In this document: piece after piece, positions 17,186-24,370 of the stretch
Layout of the letters: each line of letters opens with the position of its first letter
Numbering within the stretch: the first letter of the stretch is position 1
DNA from: Cloacimonetes bacterium SCGC AAA252-N17
Lineage (GTDB): Bacteria > Cloacimonadota > Cloacimonadia > JGIOTU-2
Length of the DNA stretch: 61,515 bases
Direction of reading: 5' to 3'
NCBI GenBank assembly: GCA_000404785.1
Contig: ASNI01000010.1
Span: 1-61,515, forward strand
Made by a program: the position numbers and the translations under genes
The notes under the pieces: generated by a model
Told to the model about the DNA's origin: nothing
The model's input: only the letters and a program-made list of their open reading frames with translations
Database searches by the model: none

Positions 17186-19330
17186 CTAAAACACATCAAA
17201 GGTATAAGACACCTTTAGGAAATAGGTATTCTTCTTCTCGGACCAGGTGAGTTGAGAGTGTTCTTTTTCCTCATGATCAAGAGAAGTAATACCTGCATAG
17301 ACCGCAATATTAGCATATGGATTATACACGAAGAGCGGATAGAGGTTCAGCGTACTGTAACTTTCATTATTGACTGATACATCAGAGTAACTGTATTGCA
17401 AAATACTTCTTATCCAGAATTGCTTATTGAACTGATACTTCAAAGTCACTTGATGCACCTGCGCATGATAGATATCGTGCAGCTCCTGGTATTCACTTGA
17501 AACTTCGATATCGATCTTGTTTGTGGGTCTCAGATTGAGAAAAAGTTTGTATTTCCTGAATTGCTCGATTCGAGGATCATCTTCATCGAACCACATATAT
17601 TTTCCGCATACAAAATCAATATCAGCGACAAACAGGTCCATTGGATAGGTCTCAAAGAAAACCCAGGGCGCGTACATGTAATTATCTTTTCCTGCAAAGT
17701 GCACCATCTGGAATCCAACTCCAGTCCAGATTTCCATTTTGTTGCTTAAGATCACTCCCGAATAGGGCTTCAGGTAGTGCTCTTTTACTTCAGAAAGATC
17801 AAGATCGTATTTAATATTCGCATCATATCCGATCTCGAACCATCTAACGAACTGCTCATCGGTTGAAGCTCGTTTATGCCACTCGCTATGACTGTCAAAA
17901 AATTGAATATCATTCTCAGGAATAAATCCCATGTCCGCCTTGAAATTTTTAGAGATCGCCTTCAACTCGAGATTTGCAAACAGATCTTCAGTTTCATAGG
18001 TGACCTCACCAAAGTAGCCAAATCCTTTATGCCATGTTTTGTCTATTGTTTGGTCTGCCGAGCCCACAAGTTGCAGATACCCGCTTAAATTATTCAGAAT
18101 ATGAAGCGCACCATCAACATCACCCACAAGGTTGTAGTATTCCTTGAACTTTCGAATAGCGAGAGCACTGCGGATAAATGCATTCCCACTGCGTGCTTTT
18201 TTATCAAAGGTCAAAAAAACAAAATAAGCATTTGCAGAACCTTCATATCCATCGATGAAGCGTCCTCCATTTGCATTCTCGTCAATTGCGCCAAGACCGA
18301 AAAGGTAGTTATTCTCCAATGCTCCGGAGAATTTTGCGCCAAAGATCGGGTCCACGATCTGCCTTGTGTGATATATCGTTATCGGAGTTCGGAAGGGATT
18401 TGTGCTTTCTATGAAGAAGGGTCTTTTCTCAGGATAGTAAATTGGAAACCTGGTATTTACATCAATTTCAATTGCATCTGCCTCAATAATACTGAAGTCG
18501 GGATTGATGGTCATGGTCGTGGTGAGATGGGAGTTCGGTTCATAGAAAATATTCAACTCTGGCTCATATTTTCTCTTAATCTGATGTACACCCCTTTTTT
18601 TATCTTCTTCATCAGTATAACTCGTCAGGAATGAGGGGATCAACTTTAAATTTTGATTAGTCAACAATTCTTCAAATATCAGAATTCCGTAATTATCATA
18701 GTAATTCTGTCCATTTCTGTCAACAGGTGTTGCGCTGATCTCTTCTTTTCTTTCTTCGATATATCTTTTGAGAAAGAAACCCCATTCCACATTTTTACCG
18801 CTTTTATATTTGATATTCTTCAAAGGGATCTTCATTTCTATAGAATAGCCGTAATCTGTAAGCGCTCCAAATGAATCATAATGAATATCTATGGACGTAT
18901 CGGTATCATCGACCACAATGCCGTCCGCCTGTTCACCGAATCCATTTGTGCCAAAATAGTATGCCTTTGCATTGGAAAAAAATGTATCAATGTACAGAAA
19001 TATCCTATCTGTATAATATATTTTATCTCTGATACAGTGGAACAATCGTATTTTCTCCGGATCTTCCATGAAGCATTTCGTTGCGACATAGATGTATTCA
19101 TCATCATACAATAAGAACCCGACAGTACGCTCGGAAGGATCAGTATTGTCGCCCGGAGATGTCTGGTAAAAGGTATCGATTACCGCAGCTTCGATCCACT
19201 CTCCGTCTTCGATAACGCCATCTATGACAGGTGGCTGATGTGTTTTTTGTAAGTGAATAGTCAGTTTTGCCTGCAAGGCAAAGGGTATAATTATAAATAG
19301 TAATAACCAATATTTGAGTTTCATAGGCAC
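17186..19330 (-). CDS. CBM9-like / DUF5916 outer-membrane protein
   Basis: 714 residues with a signal peptide (KLKYWLLLFIIIPFALQAK). Residues about 30-210 form a CBM9-type sugar-binding domain (PPVIDGVIEDGEWIEAA... and EMKIPLKNIKY). The rest matches DUF5916, a beta-barrel-like domain rich in alternating hydrophobic strands and ending in Phe (SYTFDVF), as outer-membrane proteins do. Members are common in Bacteroidota and relatives and are presumed surface proteins; the ligand is unproven. It is convergent with nothing nearby and stands alone. A run of acid residues (EEDKKRG, DEDDPR) lies in predicted loops. Confidence 0.85.
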   Translation of the reverse strand: MPMKLKYWLLLFIIIPFALQAKLTIHLQKTHQPPVIDGVIEDGEWIEAAVIDTFYQTSPGDNTDPSERTVGFLLYDDEYIYVATKCFMEDPEKIRLFHCIRDKIYYTDRIFLYIDTFFSNAKAYYFGTNGFGEQADGIVVDDTDTSIDIHYDSFGALTDYGYSIEMKIPLKNIKYKSGKNVEWGFFLKRYIEERKEEISATPVDRNGQNYYDNYGILIFEELLTNQNLKLIPSFLTSYTDEEDKKRGVHQIKRKYEPELNIFYEPNSHLTTTMTINPDFSIIEADAIEIDVNTRFPIYYPEKRPFFIESTNPFRTPITIYHTRQIVDPIFGAKFSGALENNYLFGLGAIDENANGGRFIDGYEGSANAYFVFLTFDKKARSGNAFIRSALAIRKFKEYYNLVGDVDGALHILNNLSGYLQLVGSADQTIDKTWHKGFGYFGEVTYETEDLFANLELKAISKNFKADMGFIPENDIQFFDSHSEWHKRASTDEQFVRWFEIGYDANIKYDLDLSEVKEHYLKPYSGVILSNKMEIWTGVGFQMVHFAGKDNYMYAPWVFFETYPMDLFVADIDFVCGKYMWFDEDDPRIEQFRKYKLFLNLRPTNKIDIEVSSEYQELHDIYHAQVHQVTLKYQFNKQFWIRSILQYSYSDVSVNNESYSTLNLYPLFVYNPYANIAVYAGITSLDHEEKEHSQLTWSEKKNTYFLKVSYTFDVF

Positions 19331-19500
19331 TCCACTATTAATTTTTTTCTATGAACTTCAGATTTCTTAAATATTTCAGTTCATCTTGTGTGAACATTTT
19401 TTCTGTCAATATTAAATACTTCGGTGTGAGCATTAGTATCTTCATTATTTTTTACATTTACATTATTATCTTTCATCTATACTCAGAATTAAATTTAGTT

Positions 19501-19638
19501 TTATCCTTTTTTAATAAGACCTTTCTTAGAATGTGTGATCTTCCTGGATTCTTTCTTGGAAAATCGCATATTTTTTGATTTCTTCAAATTCTGTTTTTTT
19601 TGTTTTTCATTCAGGAAATCTTTCATGCTCTTTTTCAT
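19501..19638 (-). CDS. 45-residue lysine-rich peptide coupled to the ABC-F gene
   Basis: Reads MKKSMKDFLNEKQKKQNLKK at the N-terminus and ends KKGLIKKG. About 19 of 45 residues are Lys or Arg. Its ATG overlaps the TGA stop of the upstream ABC-F gene (ATGA), with GGAG about 10 bases before it inside the ABC-F 3' end, so translation is probably coupled. No membrane segment or cysteine is present. The charge suggests binding to RNA or the ribosome, which would fit an ABC-F partner, but that is inference. I know of no named family. Confidence 0.6.
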   Translation of the reverse strand: MKKSMKDFLNEKQKKQNLKKSKNMRFSKKESRKITHSKKGLIKKG

Positions 19639-21251
19639 ACGTTTAACTCCTTTCTCATTTTATCCATATTGATAACTCTATCCGCTATTTTCTCTATAAG
19701 AAATCTGTCATGTGTGGCGAAAATAATGGTTCCTGTGTAGGATTCCAGAGCATCTTCAAGAGCTTCTCTTGCAGCTATCTCCAGATGATTGGTGGGTTCA
19801 TCTAACACCAGCACATTTGCTCCGGACACGATTATCTTTGCCAATGCGACCTTACTCCTCTCACCTATGCTCAAGGTTCTGATTGGATTCCGAATGAGCT
19901 GTTCTGATATGTGAAGGCAACCAAGTACAGTCCGTGCAAAGGTCTGTTTTTGTTTATCTCCATGAGCAACTTCTTCCAATACTGTGTTGTCAAAATTCAG
20001 ATTTACATAATCCTGCGAGTAATAGCCGACCTTTGCTTGGGGAGACCAGTTCATATCGCCTTGAAATCCATCCAGATGACCAGTAAGGATCTTGAGCAGT
20101 GTTGATTTACCGCTTCCGTTTTTGCCGATTATTGCCACCCGCTCACCGTTCATAATATGCATATTGATGTTTTTCAGCACATCCTTTGACCCAAAGGTTT
20201 TTGTGAGATTTTCGACTGTCAGCATCTGTTTGCTTTTGACTTGCAGATTTTCAAAATGAAATCTTCTTTTCTTTTCTATAAAGGGTTTTTCGGCTTCTGC
20301 TTCTTCGATCTGCTTCTCCACACGGCGCTGGAGGTTCTTTGCCTGTTGCATTGCATTCTTTGCAAGATTACTGACGCATTCATAAACCGGAGCGTATCCT
20401 TCGGAACCTGTTTCCGCCTGGTGACTATGAGCCCACTCTGTTCGCTTTCTGGCAGCGATCTTCAGTTTTTTAATTTTCTTTTTCTGCTCTTCATATATAT
20501 GTATTTTTTTATGAAGCTCTTGCTCCTTTTCCTGCTTATAGAAGGAATAGTTTCCTGAATAATGCTTCACCCCTTCTGGAGTAAGCTTGAGTACCGAAGT
20601 CACGCAAGTATCCAGAATATGCCTGTCATGACTGATGATGATGTACGGTATCTTAATCTCATTAAGAAAATTCTCCAGCCAATCCAATGTTTCGATATCG
20701 AGATGATTCGTTGGTTCATCGAGAAGCATTACATCAGGTTCTTTGAGCAATATTATGCATAAAGCCAGACGTGTTTGCTCTCCGCCGCTCAGTGATGATA
20801 TCTTTCGGGAGAGCATATCCTTGTTGAAACCAAAGCGTGTTGTGATCTTTTCAACTGCAATCTCAAAAACATATCCCCCGTTTCTTTCATATTCAGTAAG
20901 AATAGAACTGACCTGATCAGAAGTGTAATCTTCAAGATAATCTATTTTTTGCTTCAATACTGCTAATGTCGGATTGCTGTTCCATAGAAAAGAAAGCCCC
21001 GAGTTTGCTGGCGGCAAGTCCAATTCTTGAGGAAGATACCCGATCGAAAGTTCAGGTTTATGATATATAACACCTTCAACCGGGTTTATTGTTTTTCTCA
21101 ATATATCCACAAGAGTCGATTTGCCGCAGCCGTTCTTTCCTATCAGACCGATCCTGCTATGCTCGTGAACTGCAAAAGATACATTCTCAAAGAGCATATC
21201 CGGTTGTGCATCATATCGAAATGCAATGTTGTCGATCCTGATTATCTGCAT
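19635..21251 (-). CDS. ABC-F family ATPase (ribosome-associated type)
   Basis: 538 residues with two ATP-binding cassettes and no membrane segment. Walker A motifs are GKNGCGKST (about residue 38) and GKNGSGKST (about 377). Signatures are LSGGEQTRL and LSIGERSKVAL, and Walker B motifs end LDEPTNHL in both halves. The linker between them is highly charged and helical (EKEQELHKKIHIYEEQKKKIKK). ABC-F proteins act at the ribosomal E site as translation factors or antibiotic-resistance factors. Which type this is cannot be told, but a leader ORF with terminators upstream and an adjacent exporter-like gene favour a stress- or drug-responsive role. Confidence 0.93.
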   Translation of the reverse strand: MQIIRIDNIAFRYDAQPDMLFENVSFAVHEHSRIGLIGKNGCGKSTLVDILRKTINPVEGVIYHKPELSIGYLPQELDLPPANSGLSFLWNSNPTLAVLKQKIDYLEDYTSDQVSSILTEYERNGGYVFEIAVEKITTRFGFNKDMLSRKISSLSGGEQTRLALCIILLKEPDVMLLDEPTNHLDIETLDWLENFLNEIKIPYIIISHDRHILDTCVTSVLKLTPEGVKHYSGNYSFYKQEKEQELHKKIHIYEEQKKKIKKLKIAARKRTEWAHSHQAETGSEGYAPVYECVSNLAKNAMQQAKNLQRRVEKQIEEAEAEKPFIEKKRRFHFENLQVKSKQMLTVENLTKTFGSKDVLKNINMHIMNGERVAIIGKNGSGKSTLLKILTGHLDGFQGDMNWSPQAKVGYYSQDYVNLNFDNTVLEEVAHGDKQKQTFARTVLGCLHISEQLIRNPIRTLSIGERSKVALAKIIVSGANVLVLDEPTNHLEIAAREALEDALESYTGTIIFATHDRFLIEKIADRVINMDKMRKELNV

Positions 21252-21268
21252 GATAAATTCCTTGTTTC

Positions 21269-22396
21269 CTACGCTGTCAAAAGCTCTGATTCATGCTCTT
21301 CCATGAACTGATTGGAATAGAGTCGGTAATGGTAACCTTTCTTTTTTATCAGTTCATGATGGGTTCCTTGTTCGATTATTTTGCCTTTTTGAACGACAAG
21401 AATTCGGTCAGCAGAACGTATTGTTGAAAGACGGTGAGCGATAATGAAACTCGTTCTATCTTCAAGCACTTTATTAATTGCGTCCTGAATTTTCTGTTCG
21501 GTTTCCGTATCAACTGAAGATGTGGCTTCATCTAGCACGAATATTTTAGGATCGGTAATGATAGCTCTCGCAAAAGAGATGAGCTGCTTTTCTCCTGTAG
21601 AGAGTAAGCTTCCATCTTCTCCGACTTCGGAATCATAACCATTTTCAAGCTGCGAGATAAATTCATGAGCATTTACCAGTTTAGCAGCTTCAATAATTTC
21701 TTTTTCGGTTGCATCGAGTTTTCCATATGCAATGTTCCCTTTTATCGTTCCGCTGAAAAGATGAGGAGCTTGAAGCACATACCCAAGATTGGAGTGGAGC
21801 CAGAGCAACGATCTTTTCCTGTAATCAGTTCCATCAATAAACACTTCTCCTTTGGTGGGTTCATAGAACCTGCATGTGAGATTTACAATCGTGCTTTTAC
21901 CGGAACCTGTTTCGCCGACAAGTGCGATCGTTTCACCAGCGTGTACTTCAAGATTGAAATCATCGAGTACATATTCACCATCTTTATACCCGAAAGAAAC
22001 ATTCTTGAATTGAATATTTCCATCAATTTCAGGCCAATTTTCTTTTTTGCATTCGTTAATATCTCCATACTCATCAATAACTTCAGACCACTTTCCTTTG
22101 AAGTATAGAAATATTCCTCTTATTAAAGTGATGATGATAAGTAATATGCTGCAGATCCAGAGCTTGCCTACGAATCCGGAGCGACCGCCAAAGAAATTAT
22201 ACGATCCCGAGAACACCAGCTTGAGCCAGCCCTGAGCTTCGAGAGCTTTTCCGCCAATAATAGAGTCGACGGTTATCCGAAGTACCATTGGCCAGAAGAA
22301 TGAAAGAAATGTAGCCATTCCAATTGCTGCAATGGATATAATATAGAGGGCTCTATTGCCCTTCATAAATTGCCATAAATAATATAATTTTTTCAT
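21269..22396 (-). CDS. ABC exporter half-transporter with most of the membrane domain missing
   Basis: 375 residues instead of the usual 570-620. The ATP-binding domain (about 140-375) is complete: Walker A GETGSGKST, signature LSTGEKQL, Walker B IFVLDEATSSVD, and H-loop AHRLST. Before it, only two membrane helices are present (about 18-50 and 78-108). The frame then jumps from FLYFKGKW straight to the linker SEVIDEYGDINE. A full exporter has six helices, so some 190-220 residues covering helices 3-6 are absent, in frame. No partner half-transporter is adjacent. It could be an inactive remnant, an assembly collapse, or a repurposed protein. Confidence 0.85.
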   Translation of the reverse strand: MKKLYYLWQFMKGNRALYIISIAAIGMATFLSFFWPMVLRITVDSIIGGKALEAQGWLKLVFSGSYNFFGGRSGFVGKLWICSILLIIITLIRGIFLYFKGKWSEVIDEYGDINECKKENWPEIDGNIQFKNVSFGYKDGEYVLDDFNLEVHAGETIALVGETGSGKSTIVNLTCRFYEPTKGEVFIDGTDYRKRSLLWLHSNLGYVLQAPHLFSGTIKGNIAYGKLDATEKEIIEAAKLVNAHEFISQLENGYDSEVGEDGSLLSTGEKQLISFARAIITDPKIFVLDEATSSVDTETEQKIQDAINKVLEDRTSFIIAHRLSTIRSADRILVVQKGKIIEQGTHHELIKKKGYHYRLYSNQFMEEHESELLTA

Positions 22397-22428
22397 AAAG
22401 ACCTGCTTGAAAACGTTTTTATTAACAT

Positions 22429-22465
22429 AAAAAAAACCGCGAGTTCATTGTGAATCCGGGGTTTT
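22429..22465 (-). terminator. Second intrinsic terminator before the ABC gene
   Basis: On the minus strand a 15-position stem with two mismatches and one G-T (AAAACCCCGGATTCA / TGAACTCGCGGTTTT, loop CAA) is followed by about eight T's. It ends 32 bases before the ABC gene start. Together with the hairpin at 22485-22517 it makes two terminators in series between the leader ORF and the ABC gene. Confidence 0.7.
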
Positions 22466-22484
22466 GTTCTGGAAAGGTAGAAAC

Positions 22485-22517
22485 TAAAAAAGCCACGGAT
22501 TCGCTCGTCCGTGGCTT
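22485..22517 (-). terminator. First intrinsic terminator (attenuator) after the leader ORF
   Basis: Perfect 10-bp stem AAGCCACGGA / TCCGTGGCTT with an 8-base loop, followed on the minus strand by T's. Its 5' arm and loop contain CGGACG (22506-22511), which is complementary to CGTCCG inside the leader ORF (22552-22557). The leader RNA can therefore form either the terminator or a competing helix. Confidence 0.75.
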
Positions 22518-22536
22518 ACATTAAAAAAATGTTATA

Positions 22537-22638
22537 TTATTGTATGAACCTCGGACGGGCGATTGTTGAATCAACTAAAAAGCACACTATTTGTATTGTA
22601 GATAGACCGGTTGCGTCATTGGGAATAACTCTGATCAT
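22537..22638 (-). CDS. 33-residue leader peptide
   Basis: A short ORF starting MIRVIPNDATGLSTI and ending ARPRFIQ. It has a strong GGAGG 8 bases before its ATG. The ORF ends about 20 bases before the first terminator. Codons 28-29 (Arg-Pro) form the strand that can pair with the terminator arm. The layout matches ribosome-mediated attenuation, in which a ribosome stalled earlier in the leader frees the antiterminator and lets transcription reach the ABC and ABC-F genes. Leader control of this kind is known for several ABC-F genes in other bacteria. The inducer is unknown. Confidence 0.6.
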   Translation of the reverse strand: MIRVIPNDATGLSTIQIVCFLVDSTIARPRFIQ

Positions 22639-22639
22639 G

Positions 22640-23050
22640 CTATGAACCTCCATCCGAATTATTTTTTCATTTGAACCAAAACTGGCAAACGAACCGGGAG
22701 AGTGTCAAGAAAATATGAATTTTATGCATTCTTTGCTAAGTGAGTTATTAATTACTCAATCGAATTACTTATCACAAGCTCTTCGACTTGTGACAAGCTA
22801 ATTCTTTCTGATTTTGGAGTGTCATCTGCAAGCCGGCGGAGCGAAGCGACCGCCTGGCACGGCGGAATGAAATGGAGACGAAAAGAATCTCTCCAGTAGA
22901 ATTGTCTAAGCTTTTTTCGAGATTTTTCATCATGAAATTTTTCTTTTTGGAATTTGTTTTTTTATCTGTGTCGATCAGCTCCATCAGCGTTCACCCTGTG
23001 AAATAAGAGCTTTACTGTTCTTGCTTTGCAGGATTTCACGGGGTTCATCT
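22640..23050. other. Non-coding stretch with REP-like palindromes
   Basis: No credible gene. It holds CACAAG/CTTGTG around CTCTTCGA near 22775-22795, and a GC-rich segment with AAGCCGGCGGAGCGAAGCG and CGCCTGGCACGGCGG wording typical of interspersed repeats. Near 22995-23045 an imperfect inverted pair, CCCTGTGAAAT...ATTTCACGGGG, flanks about 25 bases. The promoter of the leader ORF must lie near 22640-22720 on the minus strand. Confidence 0.45.
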
Positions 23051-23101
23051 GTGTCCTATTTTTTTAAAAAATATTCAATAATTTCATCCCCGATGAAAAA
23101 C

Positions 23102-23128
23102 TTGACACCAGTCCTTGGGCAAAGGACT
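23102..23128 (+). promoter_or_regulatory. Possible promoter with a dyad in its spacer
   Basis: TTGACA at 23102-23107 is followed by a perfect 7-bp hairpin, AGTCCTT-GGGCA-AAGGACT, at 23110-23128. It lies just upstream of the ribosome binding site of the zinc-ribbon gene. No clear -10 box was identified. The dyad could be an operator or a 5' UTR hairpin. Confidence 0.35.
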
Positions 23129-23156
23129 TATGTGTCAATTCAAAAAGGAGTTGAAA

Positions 23157-23351
23157 ATGCCTAAAGTTAGAACCTTTGCGGCTAAATTAGCTCATGTAAC
23201 TGCCGGTAAGAGAAAGAGCGTCTGCCCAGTATGTAATACTGAAATGACTACCATAAAAGTTATCCGAAATCGACATAAAGATGGTAAATGGTCTCCTAAG
23301 AAAGAAATTGTTCAGATATGTAAGTGTAACGAGAAGGAGATCTTAGGATAA
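23157..23351 (+). CDS. Small zinc-ribbon protein
   Basis: 64 residues from ATG at 23157, chosen because AAGGAG lies 7 bases upstream; the frame is open further back without an RBS. Two Cys pairs, CPVC (near residue 22) and CKC near the C-terminus (about residue 58), could hold a zinc ion. The N-terminus is basic (MPKVRTFAAKLAHVTAGKRK). Size, charge and zinc ribbon suggest an RNA- or ribosome-binding protein. I do not recognise a named family. It has its own upstream dyad and a terminator behind it, so it is a single-gene unit. Confidence 0.7.
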   Translation: MPKVRTFAAKLAHVTAGKRKSVCPVCNTEMTTIKVIRNRHKDGKWSPKKEIVQICKCNEKEILG

Positions 23352-23391
23352 GATTGTTATTTTCATAATTGCATTTGGTTTTTTGCCAAAT

Positions 23392-23425
23392 AATCCTCTT
23401 ATCGAATTTGATGAGAGGATTTTAT
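23392..23425 (+). terminator. Terminator after the zinc-ribbon gene
   Basis: AATCCTCT (23392-23399) pairs with AGAGGATT (23414-23421) around a 14-base loop and runs into TTTATATA. A smaller hairpin, TTTGG/CCAAA, precedes it. It separates the zinc-ribbon gene from the secretion-related genes. Confidence 0.7.
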
Positions 23426-23455
23426 ATATAAAAAAAATTAGGATAAAAAAATATT

Positions 23456-24361
23456 ATGAAGAAAAAAATATTCTTGGTGACCCTCTTCATTTTCGCTATT
23501 GTATTGAATTCATTTGCAGCAGACGATCCCGGGAAATACGGCTTTCAGATACTAAAGATCGGTCTTAGCGCACGAAATGCCGGCAAGGCGGATGCAGTTA
23601 TTGCCTCTCCTGGGGACGCAACTATTTTATGGTCAAATCCTGCTGCCGTGCAGATCAGTCCATCATCCAACTTCTGTTATAATCATAACATCTACATCTT
23701 TGATAATAATATTGAAAACGCATCACTTATTGTGCGTAACGGTAAAAGCAGCTGGGGATTGGGTCTAACCTACCTTGATTACGGCATGATCAACAAAACC
23801 GATGCCCAGGGTGATACAATCGGTGAATTCCATCCTCTCGACATTGTATCAAGCTTCACCTATGCTCGAAGGTTCACACCAGGCATCTCGCTGGGTGCAA
23901 ACCTGAAATTCATATATGAAAAGATCGATACTGATGCAAGCTATGGTTTTGGTTTTGACCTTGGCGCCATCTACGATTCATTTATAAAAGGACTCAATTT
24001 TGGAATGGTCATTCAAAATATCGGCACTTCATCAAAGCTGAAAAAAGAAAATATACGTTTCCCGCTGGTCATGAAGCTTGGTTCGCAATATTCTTTGGAA
24101 GTGAATACCCAGAATACATTCACTTTTTCCGGAGAATTCGCAAAGTATTCTTCTGAAGGAATTAAAACAAATCTCGGTTTTGAATATGGTTTTGCCGATA
24201 TGATATTTTCCCGTTTGGGATACAAATTTAACTATGATGAGCAAAATGTCACTGCTGGTCTCGGTATAAAACTTAATGACTTTAACTTTGACTATGCTTT
24301 CACGCCGTATCAGAATGACATCGGTACAGCTCATCGATTTTCTGTGGCATATAACTTTTAG
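23456..24361 (+). CDS. PorV/PorQ-family outer-membrane protein
   Basis: 301 residues with a signal peptide (KKKIFLVTLFIFAIVLNSFAA). The mature start, FQILKIGLSARNAGKADAVIASPGDATILWSNPAAV, is the signature of the PorV/PorQ family (FadL-like barrels). The rest alternates as beta strands and ends in YNF. In Bacteroidota PorV is the type IX secretion shuttle that hands cargo to the sortase. The next gene is a large protease with a sorting-type C-terminus, so a linked role is plausible. Not every family member is a true PorV. Confidence 0.85.
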   Translation: MKKKIFLVTLFIFAIVLNSFAADDPGKYGFQILKIGLSARNAGKADAVIASPGDATILWSNPAAVQISPSSNFCYNHNIYIFDNNIENASLIVRNGKSSWGLGLTYLDYGMINKTDAQGDTIGEFHPLDIVSSFTYARRFTPGISLGANLKFIYEKIDTDASYGFGFDLGAIYDSFIKGLNFGMVIQNIGTSSKLKKENIRFPLVMKLGSQYSLEVNTQNTFTFSGEFAKYSSEGIKTNLGFEYGFADMIFSRLGYKFNYDEQNVTAGLGIKLNDFNFDYAFTPYQNDIGTAHRFSVAYNF

Positions 24362-24370
24362 GAACGCCCT

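Noticed and set aside
19351..19578. 75-residue hydrophobic plus-strand frame
   Set aside because: Antisense to the lysine-rich peptide; its Phe/Ile content comes from A-rich codons on the other strand.
22396..22452. Second tiny leader ORF (18 codons) ending at the ABC start
   Set aside because: It begins inside the second terminator and has no ribosome binding site, so I do not list it as a gene.
22772..22984. 70-residue frame in the REP-like stretch
   Set aside because: It is a reading of interspersed-repeat DNA; no RBS and no conserved features.
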